DNA of 64,000 bases from Bacteroidota bacterium (GCA_003164895.1 PLUL01000020.1:60698-124697); one strand, 5' to 3'. Counted from the first letter of the stretch, positions 1 to 8,375 are shown. Notes: a model not told the origin generated them from the sequence alone. A program made the numbers and translations.

Positions 1-674
1 GTTATCATGCTTCGCTTGTTCCGAAAAGCGCAAATGCCAATGATATGAACTGGAATATTTCTGAGGCAAGCGGGCAATCGCTTGAGTACACTTGCAAAAC
101 TCATCTTAAAAAAGGAAAACTTATATTCCGTGTGATGGGATTTCTGAACATTGCAAACATGGGAAATTATAAACAAAGTATTACACTTGCAGCAGACAAA
201 GATACTTTACCAAACATTATTCAAACTCGTCAATACGGAAGAAATAAATATGGCTTTACGCTGAATTCAGAATATGAAAGAAAATTTTTTGGCGCATTCC
301 TTCGTGCCGGATGGAATGACGGCAACAACGAAACATGGATGTTTACTGAAATCGACCAAACAGTTAGCGCAGGATTAGTATTAAAAGGAAAATTTTGGAA
401 AAGAAAAGATGATGCGCTCGGAATTGCTACTGTTGCATCAGGATTGTCTGCTCCTCACAGAGAATATTTAAAAGATGGCGGAAAAGGTTTCATGCTCGGA
501 GACGGCAACCTGAATTACGAGTGGGAAAAACTTATTGAAACCTATTATTCTTTTGCTCTGATGAAAAATAATATTGCTCTTTCGGTCGCCTACCAATATG
601 TAATAAATCCGGGATATAATAAGGATAGAGGTTCGGTTAATGTTTTTTCCGTGAGAGTTCATGCTGAAATATAA
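1..674 (+). CDS. OprB-like carbohydrate porin, C-terminal part (5' end outside window)
   Basis: The reading frame is open from the first bases of the window, so this is the 3' part of a longer gene and not a complete gene starting at the internal ATG at 45. About 220 residues are visible, rich in alternating aromatic and polar strands, with YQYVINPGYNKDRG near the end followed by VFSVRVHAEI, which resembles the last strands of OprB/carbohydrate-selective porins. It ends on an aromatic/hydrophobic strand, as expected for a beta-barrel inserted by BAM. Inferred role: outer membrane channel, substrate unknown. Family assignment is by recollection of the C-terminal motif only; another porin family is possible. 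Confidence 0.55.
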   Translation, partial: YHASLVPKSANANDMNWNISEASGQSLEYTCKTHLKKGKLIFRVMGFLNIANMGNYKQSITLAADKDTLPNIIQTRQYGRNKYGFTLNSEYERKFFGAFLRAGWNDGNNETWMFTEIDQTVSAGLVLKGKFWKRKDDALGIATVASGLSAPHREYLKDGGKGFMLGDGNLNYEWEKLIETYYSFALMKNNIALSVAYQYVINPGYNKDRGSVNVFSVRVHAEI

Positions 675-712
675 GAAAACTTAATTTTAGATTTTCAACA
701 ACTTATGCAAAG

Positions 713-1486
713 ATGAATCACTACTTCCTTAAAATCATTTTTTGTTTCTTATTGCTTTTTTCTGCATTCAATTTATCCGCTCAGGACAATTACGAAATAC
801 AAATATATGGAGCTCCTACCATAGAGAAAAATAAAACCATGTTTGAATTACATAGCAACTATACATTTGACGGAAGAAAAGATACTGTCAATGATGTATT
901 GCCAACCAACCATGTATTTCACGAAACACTTGAAATCACTCATGGTTTTACAGATTATTTTGAAATAGGATTTTATTTATTTAACAGCATAGGAAACAAC
1001 GGGCGCACGGCATTCGTAGGAAGTCATATCCGTCCTCGAATTTGCGTACCAAAAAAATGGAATTTGCCAATTGGGTTAAGTTTATCTGCCGAATATGGAT
1101 TGCAGAAAAGAGAATTCAGCGAAGACGACCAAACACTGGAAATCAGACCAATCATAGATAAAGAATTCAAGAAACTATATTTATCATTTAATCCTGCTTT
1201 TGATAAATCATTACACGGACTAAATCAAAAAACAGGATTTGAATTTTCTCCTGCTTTTAAAATCAACTACAAAGTATCCAAAAAAATTTCTCCCGGATTT
1301 GAATATTTTGCAGGCATTGGTCCGCTCAATAATTTATTTCCAACCGATCAGCAGCAACATCAACTATTCATCACACTCGATGTTAATTTTTCTGATGCTT
1401 GGGAATTTAATTGCGGATATGGAATGGGTTTTACACCAAGCACCGACAAATCAATATTCAAAATAATTCTTGGAAGAAGAATATAA
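713..1486 (+). CDS. outer membrane beta-barrel protein, function unknown
   Basis: A 257-residue protein with a clear signal peptide (MNHYFLKIIFCFLLLFSAFNLSAQ, probable cleavage after SAQ near residue 24). The remainder consists of alternating hydrophobic/polar beta strands and ends in an amphipathic strand (FKIILGRRI). It has about the length of transporter-like barrel proteins of the MetA-pathway/phenol-degradation family, but I see no motif that fixes a substrate. It lies 38 nt after the porin fragment on the same strand, so the two may be co-transcribed. The gene is convergent with the next one, with only 7 nt between the stop codons and no hairpin terminator visible. Confidence 0.6.
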   Translation: MNHYFLKIIFCFLLLFSAFNLSAQDNYEIQIYGAPTIEKNKTMFELHSNYTFDGRKDTVNDVLPTNHVFHETLEITHGFTDYFEIGFYLFNSIGNNGRTAFVGSHIRPRICVPKKWNLPIGLSLSAEYGLQKREFSEDDQTLEIRPIIDKEFKKLYLSFNPAFDKSLHGLNQKTGFEFSPAFKINYKVSKKISPGFEYFAGIGPLNNLFPTDQQQHQLFITLDVNFSDAWEFNCGYGMGFTPSTDKSIFKIILGRRI

Positions 1487-1493
1487 TTTAAAA

Positions 1494-2207
1494 TCATTCA
1501 CTTTTCATCAATTCACAAAACCAAAAACCTTTTGTTTGTGATACTGGCAAATTGCAGTCGTCCGTTGTTTTTACTTCAAGCGGTTTGTATATCTTTTCTC
1601 CTATATAAATCTTAATAGGATTCTTAAAAATTGGTCCGTCAAAACAAAATGTATGATACTCACCATTCTCACCGCAAGCATCAACGTTTTGAGGAAGCGA
1701 AGAAAGGAAATCATTATCTACGATTCTTCCTGCCCAATCTTTTCCGAGGTAAGCATCATTTGTGCAGCAAAGAACTGTTTTGAATTTTAAAGAAATGAAT
1801 TCTTCCAGCAACTTTTGTGTATCTTGTTTCCATAAAGGAAATACTGCTTTCATTCCTACCTGTGCCAGATTATCCTCTCGGTATTTCCGAAGATCTTCCA
1901 GAAAAATATCTCCAAAGATCACCTGATCGACTCCTTGGGATTTTAAACGCAGCAGAATTTCTTCCATCTTTTTTTCATATTCAGCGTTTGTTCCTTCGTT
2001 CACATAAATTTTCACCAATGGAATTCCAATTTGTTTTGCTTGTTCATCCAGAAGTTCTTCTCTTACACCATGCATGGAAATCCTGCGAAATTTTTCGTTG
2101 ACAGTAGTGAGAAGAAATTTAACATCATATTTCTTCTCCTGCAAAACCTTATAAAGACAAAGCGAGGAATCCTTTCCTCCGCTCCAGCAAAAAACAGCAG
2201 GTATCAT
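1494..2207 (-). CDS. diphthine-ammonia-ligase-like PP-loop ATPase (DUF71 family)
   Basis: A 237-residue protein beginning FCWSGGKDSS, the adenylating PP-loop of adenine nucleotide alpha hydrolases. The downstream pattern (SMHGVREELLDEQAKQIGIPL, then GVDQVIFGDIFLEDLR and a Cys-containing CGENGEYHTF segment) is that of the DUF71/Dph6-like family. Eukaryotic relatives amidate diphthine on EF2; the bacterial proteins have no agreed substrate, so only ATP-dependent amidation or adenylation can be inferred. The start ATG is at 2207. It is a single gene, convergent with its upstream neighbour and divergent from 2299. Confidence 0.8.
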   Translation of the reverse strand: MIPAVFCWSGGKDSSLCLYKVLQEKKYDVKFLLTTVNEKFRRISMHGVREELLDEQAKQIGIPLVKIYVNEGTNAEYEKKMEEILLRLKSQGVDQVIFGDIFLEDLRKYREDNLAQVGMKAVFPLWKQDTQKLLEEFISLKFKTVLCCTNDAYLGKDWAGRIVDNDFLSSLPQNVDACGENGEYHTFCFDGPIFKNPIKIYIGEKIYKPLEVKTTDDCNLPVSQTKGFWFCELMKSE

Positions 2208-2228
2208 GATGTAAAGATATTAGGTTAT

Positions 2229-2249
2229 GGAAGACGGAAGATGGATAAT
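2229..2249. repeat. heptanucleotide tandem repeat (GGAAGAC/GGAAGAT/GGATAAT)
   Basis: Three consecutive 7-bp units, GGAAGAC, GGAAGAT and GGATAAT, lie between the divergent genes at 2207 and 2299, just upstream of a possible promoter element (TAATTTTG, 2275-2282). The units differ by point changes. It belongs with four other heptamer loci in the window (13745, 32379, 39324, 40552). Confidence 0.6.
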
Positions 2250-2298
2250 GATATAAAGAGCTCTAATAATTGTTTAATTTTGTCAAAAAAAAACTGCC

Positions 2299-2676
2299 AT
2301 GAAAATCCTTCGCAAAATATTAATGTACATTATTCTTCTCTTCGTTTTGTTTTGCATAGGGTATTATGCGTTTGCAAATTATACCTACAGCGAAGGAAGC
2401 CGAAGCGGAATGCTTTTAAAGTTTTCAAACAAAGGTTATCTGTTTAAAACATGGGAAGGCGAATTAAACCTTGGCGGCATGACGCAGGCAGAAGGCACCA
2501 TGCTGAATAACATCTGGACATTTTCTGTTCGCGATGGGGAAACAGAAACAATAACCGATTTGCAGAAATACGAAGGCAAACGCATTCGCTTATCCTATAA
2601 AGAAAAAATGCGTCATTTCCCCTGGCAAGGAGAAACCAATTATTTTGTTTACAAGGTAGAGACAATTCAACAATAA
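2299..2676 (+). CDS. small membrane-anchored protein, function unknown
   Basis: A 125-residue protein with one N-terminal transmembrane helix (about residues 7-27, MYIILLFVLFCIGYYAF) and a soluble domain of about 95 residues. That domain starts YSEGSRSGMLLKFSNKGYLFKTWEGEL, a motif I recognise from a conserved Bacteroidota family sometimes labelled 6-phosphogluconate dehydrogenase. That label cannot be right for a protein of this size with no Rossmann fold. The soluble part probably faces the periplasm. A -7-like element TAATTTTG sits 16 nt before the ATG, without a clear -33 partner. Confidence 0.65.
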   Translation: MKILRKILMYIILLFVLFCIGYYAFANYTYSEGSRSGMLLKFSNKGYLFKTWEGELNLGGMTQAEGTMLNNIWTFSVRDGETETITDLQKYEGKRIRLSYKEKMRHFPWQGETNYFVYKVETIQQ

Positions 2677-2713
2677 AAATATTTTACAATTTTTTCTTTC
2701 TGTCAAACTGACG

Positions 2714-2734
2714 CCTGCCTACCGGACAGGCAGG
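2714..2734. repeat. dispersed palindrome (hairpin, 7-bp arms)
   Basis: CCTGCCT (2714-2720) and AGGCAGG (2728-2734) are perfect inverted arms around a 7-nt loop (ACCGGAC). It stands 37 nt after the 2676 stop and is GC-rich against an AT-rich surround. There is no T-run after it on the plus strand, so it is a poor intrinsic terminator. I take it as a REP-like mobile palindrome of a kind common in Bacteroidota intergenic regions (inference). Confidence 0.5.
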
Positions 2735-2817
2735 TTAAAAAATGTTAACTGATGGTTGGTATGTAATTTGACAAACAGATAATTGTAATTTTACTTTAAT
2801 AATTAAACTTATAAATT

Positions 2818-3522
2818 ATGATGATGTTCGATCCGATATTATTAGGAATCACAATTGTGTTCATGGGCATTGGAATGTTCGTGAGCTCACGCCTGAAAAA
2901 GAAATTTGCTGAATATTCTGAAACTCCTCTCAGTTCAGGATTAAGCGGAAAAGATGTTGCCGAAAAAATGCTTCGCGATAACGGAATTACGGATGTGAAA
3001 GTTACTTCCGTAGAAGGACAACTCACCGATCATTACAACCCTCTCGAAAAAACGGTAAACCTTAGCGCAGAAGTTTTTGAAGGAAGAAGCATTGCATCTG
3101 CTGCTGTGGCAGCGCATGAATGCGGACATGCAGTTCAGCACGCACATGCGTACGCTTGGCTTTCTCTTCGCTCCGCAATTGTTCCGATAGTTAATCTAAG
3201 TTCAAAAATGATGAACCTAATTTTCTTTGCTGCGTTTTTCTTTGGAGCAATGTATCACATGTATAACCAAATGCTTGTTTTAATAATTATCTGCGAAGGA
3301 GTTATCACCGTTTTTTCCATCATCACGCTTCCTGTTGAATTAGATGCGAGCAGACGTGCATTGGTATGGCTCGATGGTTCAGGAATTGCTCGCGGTGCTG
3401 AACACGATAAAGCAAAAGATGCTCTTGACTGGGCAGCTAAAACTTATTTCGTTGCTGCGCTTGCGGCACTTGCACAACTACTTTACTTTGTGATGTTATT
3501 TTTGGGAAGAAGACGAGACTAA
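2818..3522 (+). CDS. YugP-type membrane zinc metallopeptidase
   Basis: A 234-residue membrane protein with the zinc-protease motif HECGH at residues 100-104 (AAHECGHAVQHA), in the layout of the YugP/Zn_peptidase_2 family. It has an N-terminal helix (residues 5-22), the catalytic helix, then three hydrophobic segments (about 121-160 and 210-230). The ELDASRRAL segment near residue 175 supplies the usual third-ligand-region acidic residue. Three ATG codons in a row begin the frame; 2818 is the first. The active site should lie at the membrane; the substrate is not known. It is a single gene with about 140 nt of AT-rich upstream DNA. Confidence 0.85.
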   Translation: MMMFDPILLGITIVFMGIGMFVSSRLKKKFAEYSETPLSSGLSGKDVAEKMLRDNGITDVKVTSVEGQLTDHYNPLEKTVNLSAEVFEGRSIASAAVAAHECGHAVQHAHAYAWLSLRSAIVPIVNLSSKMMNLIFFAAFFFGAMYHMYNQMLVLIIICEGVITVFSIITLPVELDASRRALVWLDGSGIARGAEHDKAKDALDWAAKTYFVAALAALAQLLYFVMLFLGRRRD

Positions 3523-3605
3523 AAACCAACAACAGTAATTCGTTTCACTATCATTCAATAGTCATTCTCTTATTTTTGAATTATAATGAATGGCAATTGA
3601 ATTAC

Positions 3606-3616
3606 GCCCGAAGGGC
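3606..3616. repeat. short GC hairpin (GCCC-GAA-GGGC)
   Basis: A 4-bp perfect stem with a 3-nt loop, lying between the convergent genes ending at 3522 and 3630. No T-run follows on either strand. It may be a weak transcription end for the OmpA gene or a dispersed repeat. Confidence 0.25.
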
Positions 3617-3629
3617 AAATGACGGCTGT

Positions 3630-4325
3630 TTATTGTTTTATCACCCTCACCTCCGTTCTCCTGTTTCTTTGTCTGTTTAAATCGCTGTCGTTTGCAGCGC
3701 GGGGTTGTGTATCGCCATATCCTTTGGCTTTCACTCTGTCAGCAGGAACTCCTTTGCTGATGAGATATTCACGAACGGCATTTGCTCTGTCTTGCGAAAG
3801 TTTCAAATTCGCAGCAGGGTTTCCTGTATTATCAGTGTGTCCGGCAATTTCAATAACAAGCGTTTTTTTTCCGCTTACAAAATCCACAAGTTTATCCAGT
3901 TCTTTAGAAGATTCCTCACGCAATGTTGACTTCCCCGAATTAAAATACACATTCTCGAGCGTAAAGTTTTGCGTCATTTCAAATTGTATAGCCACATTAA
4001 AACTTAACTTTTCACCTTTTACATTCGGAACTTCAATTTCGGTGTAATCGGCATCTTCGGTAAAATTCTTATACTTCACAACGTACTTATCTCCCTTGGG
4101 AACAAGTATTTCAAACGTGCCGCTGTCTTTAGTAATTCCCTGATAAACTTTTTTTGTTTTAGTACTTACAAACGTTACCTGATCGCCCACCTGAGGCACT
4201 TTATTTTCGTTGATGACAGATACCTTGAACAATGCAAGCGTTTCGGTTGGTTTTAATTGCTGAGCCATTGCAGATGTGAAATGGCAGAGAGTAAATAGGA
4301 AGGTAAAAAAAATTATTTTCTTCAT
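3630..4325 (-). CDS. OmpA-family peptidoglycan-associated protein
   Basis: A 231-residue protein with signal peptide (MKKIIFFTFLFTLCHFTSAMA, then QQ), an N-terminal carboxypeptidase-regulatory-like beta domain (about residues 30-110) and a C-terminal OmpA domain (about 115-231). The OmpA domain shows the peptidoglycan-binding signature: IEIAGHTDNTG, then LSQDRANAVREYLISKGV, GYGDTQP and NRRTEVRV, including the conserved Asp and Arg that hold diaminopimelate. It lacks a beta-barrel, so it is a periplasmic or lipid-free linker rather than a porin. A -7-like element (TATTTTTG on the minus strand, 4366-4373) precedes the gene. Confidence 0.85.
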   Translation of the reverse strand: MKKIIFFTFLFTLCHFTSAMAQQLKPTETLALFKVSVINENKVPQVGDQVTFVSTKTKKVYQGITKDSGTFEILVPKGDKYVVKYKNFTEDADYTEIEVPNVKGEKLSFNVAIQFEMTQNFTLENVYFNSGKSTLREESSKELDKLVDFVSGKKTLVIEIAGHTDNTGNPAANLKLSQDRANAVREYLISKGVPADRVKAKGYGDTQPRAANDSDLNRQRNRRTEVRVIKQ

Positions 4326-4414
4326 CGTGAAAAATTACATTTTCATAATTTCGAATTCTATAACACAAAAATAAATTCATTCACTATTCTTGTCTTTCAG
4401 AAAAGAAATATTTT

Positions 4415-4885
4415 CTATTTCAATGATTCTAACGCTTTTTTGATGCCATCAAAACTTGGGTAATCACCGGGATTAGGAAGTACTTCGGCAAAGCGAACCA
4501 CTCCTTCCTTGTCAATTACAAACGAAGCGCGTTTTGCAACACCTTTTAATCCTACAGCAAAATTTTCATTTCGGACATCGTATGCAGTGATAGCTTCTTT
4601 ATTAAAATCAGATAAAAGTGGAAAAGTAATCGCATTTAATTCTTTAAACTTTCCGAGCGAGAATGGCATGTCAACAGAAATGCCATACACAGAAGCATTG
4701 AATCCATTATAGAAAGCAAGTTCATCGCGTGTTTGACACAATTCTTTTGTACAAACCCCTGTAAACGCAGCAGGAAAGAAAAGGAGAACAACATTCTTTC
4801 CTTTTAATCCTTCCAATGAAACCATGTTTTTATCCTGATCCGGTAAATTGAAGTTTGGCGCTTTTTGTCCGACTGTGATTGACAT
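4415..4885 (-). CDS. peroxiredoxin, AhpE/Prx5-like
   Basis: A 156-residue thioredoxin-fold peroxidase. The peroxidatic motif is FFPAAFTGVCTKELC, with the peroxidatic Cys in GVCT preceded by the Thr of the P-x3-T-x2-C active site, and another Cys four residues on. It follows the AhpE/1-Cys or atypical 2-Cys pattern and lacks the C-terminal VCP arm of typical 2-Cys enzymes. It reduces hydroperoxides in the cytoplasm; no signal peptide is present. It is divergent from a second peroxiredoxin at 5044, a natural oxidative-stress pair. A -7-like TAACTTTG (minus strand, 4926-4933) precedes it. Confidence 0.88.
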   Translation of the reverse strand: MSITVGQKAPNFNLPDQDKNMVSLEGLKGKNVVLLFFPAAFTGVCTKELCQTRDELAFYNGFNASVYGISVDMPFSLGKFKELNAITFPLLSDFNKEAITAYDVRNENFAVGLKGVAKRASFVIDKEGVVRFAEVLPNPGDYPSFDGIKKALESLK

Positions 4886-4967
4886 AGAAAATATTTTTTA
4901 GGGGTTATGTGTTTATAAATCGAAGCAAAGTTAAAATGTTTTTGATTTAAAAAATTAATTCACAATC

Positions 4968-4998
4968 TTTGTTGGTATGATTTTTTCACAGATATTTG
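4968..4998 (+). promoter_or_regulatory. Bacteroidota-type promoter for the 2-Cys peroxiredoxin
   Basis: TTTG at 4968-4971, 19 nt, then GATATTTG at 4991-4998, a 7/8 match to the TAnnTTTG -7 box of the Bacteroidota housekeeping sigma factor. It is 45 nt before the ATG at 5044. Confidence 0.55.
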
Positions 4999-5043
4999 CG
5001 AGCAATTACTAAAATAAAATATCAAACTTAAAACCTTATCCCC

Positions 5044-5679
5044 ATGGCAGTACTTACAGGAAAAAAAGCGCCCTCATTCAAAGCAAAAGCGGTAGTGAGC
5101 GGAGGAGAAATTGTAGAAAACTTTTCTCTCGACCAATATCTCGGAAAGAAATATGTTATTCTATTTTTCTATCCTAAAGATTTCACATTCGTTTGCCCGA
5201 CAGAACTTATTGCCTTTCAGGAAAAACTAAGCGAATTCGAAAAACGAAATACAGCAGTTGTTGCCGCATCGACCGACACAGAGCAATCGCACTGGGCGTG
5301 GCTGCAAACAGAAAAGAAAATGGGCGGCATCAAAGGTGTAACCTACCCTATTGTTGCAGATACAAACAAAACTATTTCTTCCAGCTACGATGTTCTTGCA
5401 GGCAAACTTAGCGTTGCGGCAGATGGTGCAATTGAAGCAGAAGGAGAACTGGTTGCCTATCGCGGATTATTTCTGATCGATAAAAAAGGAATTGTTCGTC
5501 ATCAACTTGTAAACGATTTGCCTTTAGGAAGAAACGTTGACGAAACGCTCCGCATGGTGGATGCACTTCAATTCAACGAAGAAAACGGAGAAGTTTGTCC
5601 TGCCGATTGGCACAAAGGAAAAGAAGGATTAAAAGCAACTCATGACGGAATTGCCAGCTATCTTTCAAAAAGCAAATAA
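5044..5679 (+). CDS. typical 2-Cys peroxiredoxin (AhpC/TSA family)
   Basis: A 211-residue peroxiredoxin with the peroxidatic site FYPKDFTFVCPTEL (about residue 57) and the resolving Cys in GEVCPADW (about residue 186), followed by a C-terminal arm. This is the typical dimeric 2-Cys arrangement, reducing H2O2 and organic peroxides with thioredoxin or AhpF as donor (family knowledge). No signal peptide, so cytoplasmic. The next gene starts 9 nt downstream, so the aquaporin is likely co-transcribed. Confidence 0.92.
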   Translation: MAVLTGKKAPSFKAKAVVSGGEIVENFSLDQYLGKKYVILFFYPKDFTFVCPTELIAFQEKLSEFEKRNTAVVAASTDTEQSHWAWLQTEKKMGGIKGVTYPIVADTNKTISSSYDVLAGKLSVAADGAIEAEGELVAYRGLFLIDKKGIVRHQLVNDLPLGRNVDETLRMVDALQFNEENGEVCPADWHKGKEGLKATHDGIASYLSKSK

Positions 5680-5688
5680 AATTTTGTG

Positions 5689-6330
5689 ATGAAGAAATAT
5701 CTCGTTGAGCTCATCGGAACATTTTTTCTTGTAACAACGTTTGCGCTGACCAACGGAAGTTTTCTTGCGCCGGTTGCTGTGGGTTCAGTGTTCGCTGCGT
5801 TAATTTATATGGGATTTACAATTTCTGGTGCGCATTATAATCCTGCCACAACTATTGCAATGTTCATTCTGAAAAAGATCAGCTTAAAAGATTCTGCTAT
5901 TTACATTCTTATTCAACTCATTGCTTCATTTGCAGGAGCATTTTGTTATTTTCTAATTTGGGGAAGGAACATGGGAATTCCCCGCCCGAACATGGAAATA
6001 AATATCATCAAACCATTATTTGTCGAAACCATTTTCACTTTTATTCTTGTGCTGATGTATTTATTCGTCACCGAGAAGAAAAATGCAGAAAATAATTATT
6101 ACGGTTTGGCAATAGGATTAACATTAATAGGAATCGGAATTGCAAGTGCAAATATTTCAGGAGGATCTTTTAATCCTGCGCTTGCATTAGGAACCATGTC
6201 TGTTGATAAACTTTTTGGAAGCTGCACCTGCACTCCATTTTCTTACGGCTGGATTTACTTAACAGGACCTTTTATCGGCGGAATTGTTGCTGCACTAACT
6301 TTTAAATTTCTTAAAAAAGAAGAACTTTAA
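5689..6330 (+). CDS. aquaporin/MIP-family channel
   Basis: About 213 residues with six hydrophobic helices and the two half-helix NPA motifs, AHYNPATT near residue 50 and GSFNPALA near residue 165, which define the MIP channel fold. Start: a GTG at 5686 is immediately followed by ATG at 5689; I choose the ATG (MKKYLVELIGTFFLV is the usual N-terminus). Located in the inner membrane; conducts water or small uncharged solutes. Its placement 9 nt after a peroxiredoxin suggests a possible peroxiporin role, which is inference only. Confidence 0.88.
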   Translation: MKKYLVELIGTFFLVTTFALTNGSFLAPVAVGSVFAALIYMGFTISGAHYNPATTIAMFILKKISLKDSAIYILIQLIASFAGAFCYFLIWGRNMGIPRPNMEINIIKPLFVETIFTFILVLMYLFVTEKKNAENNYYGLAIGLTLIGIGIASANISGGSFNPALALGTMSVDKLFGSCTCTPFSYGWIYLTGPFIGGIVAALTFKFLKKEEL

Positions 6331-6347
6331 TTTCAAAACTAAATTAT

Positions 6348-7238
6348 ATGAATGTTACAGTTATCGGTTCAGGAACAATGGGAAACGGAATTGCTCACAC
6401 CTTCGCGCAGTTCGGATATAAAGTTTCTTTGGTTGACATTAAGCAAGAATTTTTAGACAAAGCCATTGCCACCATCACAAAAAATATTGACAGACAACTT
6501 GCGAAAGGAAGCATCACCGAAAGCGATAAACAAAACACACTGAAAAATATTTCCACTTTTATAAAACTGGAGGACGGAGCTAAAAATGCTGACTTGGTTG
6601 TAGAAGCTGCAACAGAAAATACAGAACTAAAATTAAATATCTTTCATGAGCTTGATAAAATTTGCAAACCGGAAGCAATTCTATCAAGCAATACATCTTC
6701 CATCTCCATCACAAAAATTGCTTCTGCAACAAAACGTGCTGATAAAGTAATCGGAATGCATTTCATGAATCCGGTTCCATTAATGAAATTAGTGGAAGTA
6801 ATTCGTGGGAAATCTACTTCTGACGTTGTAACAAAAACCGTGATGGAAATTTCTCGAGGATTAAAAAAAATTCCTGTTGAAGTAAACGATGCTCCTGGTT
6901 TTGTCGCAAACCGGATTTTAATGCCGATGATAAACGAAGCTGTTTATGCTTTGTACGAAGGTGTTGCCGGTGTGGAAGAAATTGACACGGTGATGAAACT
7001 CGGAATGGCTCATCCGATGGGACCGCTCCAACTTGCCGATTTTATTGGTTTGGATGTTTGCCTTTCCATTCAGCAAGTTCTTTTTGATGGATTTAAAAAT
7101 CCCAAATACACACCTTGTCCCCTACTTGCTGAAATGGTAACTGCTGGACAATTTGGCGTTAAATCAGGAAAAGGATTTTATTCTTACACTGCCGGAAGTA
7201 AAGAATTGCAAGTTGCAGAGAAATTCAAGAAAGATTAA
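6348..7238 (+). CDS. 3-hydroxyacyl-CoA (3-hydroxybutyryl-CoA) dehydrogenase
   Basis: A 296-residue single-function enzyme. The N-terminal Rossmann motif VIGSGTMGNGIAHTFAQ binds NAD; SSNTSSISIT and the catalytic GMHFMNPVPLMKLVEV (His) follow, then the C-terminal dimerisation domain with NDAPGFVANRIL and HPMGPLQLADFIGLD. The length fits the Hbd/PaaH family. It oxidises (3S)-hydroxyacyl-CoA to 3-oxoacyl-CoA. It could serve beta-oxidation, phenylacetate degradation (a PaaJ-like thiolase and PaaI lie at 10-12 kb) or the operon at 33.8 kb, which lacks such an enzyme. Its stop overlaps the convergent neighbour by 4 nt. Confidence 0.88.
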   Translation: MNVTVIGSGTMGNGIAHTFAQFGYKVSLVDIKQEFLDKAIATITKNIDRQLAKGSITESDKQNTLKNISTFIKLEDGAKNADLVVEAATENTELKLNIFHELDKICKPEAILSSNTSSISITKIASATKRADKVIGMHFMNPVPLMKLVEVIRGKSTSDVVTKTVMEISRGLKKIPVEVNDAPGFVANRILMPMINEAVYALYEGVAGVEEIDTVMKLGMAHPMGPLQLADFIGLDVCLSIQQVLFDGFKNPKYTPCPLLAEMVTAGQFGVKSGKGFYSYTAGSKELQVAEKFKKD

Positions 7239-7552
7239 TTTCCTTTAAAAGGAATTTTTCCTGTAAGCAATTCCCAGAACATTATAAAGTCAGATGCAAG
7301 ACTGTAAAAAGGATATTTGAAAGTAGCCGGTTTATTTTTTTCAAAAACAGCGTGACCAATCCAAGCAAAACCATAGCCCACTAATGGTATGCACGCAAAT
7401 ACAATCCAATGCTCTGTTGAAATACCTAGAATCAGAAAAAATAAAACTGCCACAGTGCCAATGAAATGCAAGGTTCGGCTTACAGCGTTTTTATGTTCAG
7501 AAAGATAATGGGGATAAAATTCTTTCAGAGAATTAAATTTTTGATTTGTCAT
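7235..7552 (-). CDS. DUF962/Mpo1-like membrane protein
   Basis: A 105-residue protein with SLKEFYPHYLSEHKN and NRTLHFIGT-type N-terminal histidine motif, two hydrophobic hairpins (about residues 30-70) and GHAVFEKNKPATFKYP with LASDFIMFWELLTGK at the end, the complete signature of the DUF962 family. Yeast Mpo1 of this family is a dioxygenase in phytosphingosine breakdown using the conserved histidines; the bacterial role is unknown. Start ATG at 7552. Confidence 0.82.
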   Translation of the reverse strand: MTNQKFNSLKEFYPHYLSEHKNAVSRTLHFIGTVAVLFFLILGISTEHWIVFACIPLVGYGFAWIGHAVFEKNKPATFKYPFYSLASDFIMFWELLTGKIPFKGN

Positions 7553-7623
7553 TAAAAACTTTTTATGTAAAGATAAATAATTGACAAAACTGAACTATGA
7601 ATCTCAATAGCCATAACATCGGG

Positions 7624-7653
7624 TTGCATTAGAATTAAAATATACTACCTTTA
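7624..7653 (+). promoter_or_regulatory. Bacteroidota-type promoter
   Basis: TTG at 7624-7626, 19 nt, then TACCTTTA at 7646-7653 (7/8 to TAnnTTTG). The ATG at 7671 follows after 17 nt. Confidence 0.5.
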
Positions 7654-7670
7654 ATCATTAAAAAAATACT

Positions 7671-8270
7671 ATGAAAAATTTCAGAAAAATATTTTTACTA
7701 TTCTCTTACGTGCTTATTGCAAGCCATCTTCGCGCTCAGGCATTTGATGACGGCAAGAACATTATTGATCTTGGATTTGGATTTCCGGCAACATCCACCA
7801 TTCAGAACAGTTTTGATCAGTACAAAAGTTTTATAGATTATAATTTCAAGAATTACGGTACCGGAGTTTTAAAATACGAACACGGTTTGCAAAAGTATTT
7901 CGGCATTGGAATTAATATTGATTATTCAGCTGCTTCCGTTTCTTATAAATACGACAACAGCAATGCGCTGCGCTATCAGGTAAATATCAACAGTAAAATA
8001 TTATGTTTTTATGCGCGGCTTAACGGACATTTCCCCATCGGCGATAAACTTGATATTTATGGCGGTGTAGGTTTGGGATATTCTTACGAGATAGATAATT
8101 ACAACGACAACAATCCCAATTCCACCACTTCGCATAAAACCTCTGTTTTAAATTTTGATTATCAGGCAACACTTGGCATTCGGTATATGCTCAAGAATCA
8201 TTTTGGTTTATTTGCCGAAGCTGGTCACGCCACCACCACCGCACAGTTAGGAATTGCTATTGGCTTTTAG
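7671..8270 (+). CDS. outer membrane beta-barrel protein (OmpX/OMP_b-brl-like)
   Basis: A 199-residue protein with signal peptide (MKNFRKIFLLFSYVLIASHLRAQA, cleavage near residue 23) and about eight amphipathic strands rich in Tyr, Asn and Gly (YGGVGLGYSYE, LGIRYMLKNHFGLFAEAGH). The length suits a small 8-stranded barrel of the outer-membrane beta-barrel family. It has its own promoter at 7624-7653. Function is not determinable. Confidence 0.65.
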   Translation: MKNFRKIFLLFSYVLIASHLRAQAFDDGKNIIDLGFGFPATSTIQNSFDQYKSFIDYNFKNYGTGVLKYEHGLQKYFGIGINIDYSAASVSYKYDNSNALRYQVNINSKILCFYARLNGHFPIGDKLDIYGGVGLGYSYEIDNYNDNNPNSTTSHKTSVLNFDYQATLGIRYMLKNHFGLFAEAGHATTTAQLGIAIGF

Positions 8271-8282
8271 TTGCTCAATCTT

Positions 8283-8356
8283 CGCTCGCAAGCGGATGCA
8301 CAAAAGATGTTTTGTGAAAAACAGGTTGTATCCTTGGAATGAGTAGATCATAGTTT
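8283..8356. repeat. direct repeat R1 flanking toxin-antitoxin module 1
   Basis: A 74-bp segment almost identical to 8957-9032. It contains two small hairpins, CGCT-CGCA-AGCG (8283-8294) and ACAAAA-GATG-TTTTGT (8300-8315), and then a shared stretch ending TGAGTAGATCATAGTTT. It lies just downstream of toxin 1. Confidence 0.75.
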
Positions 8357-8375
8357 CTTATTCCACGTTGCCAGG

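Noticed and set aside
45..674. Complete gene starting at the ATG at 45
   Set aside because: The frame is open to the left edge and the protein looks like the end of a porin, so it is a 5'-truncated gene.
2714..2734. Intrinsic terminator after the 2676 stop
   Set aside because: The hairpin is not followed by a T-run on the plus strand; it fits a dispersed palindrome better.
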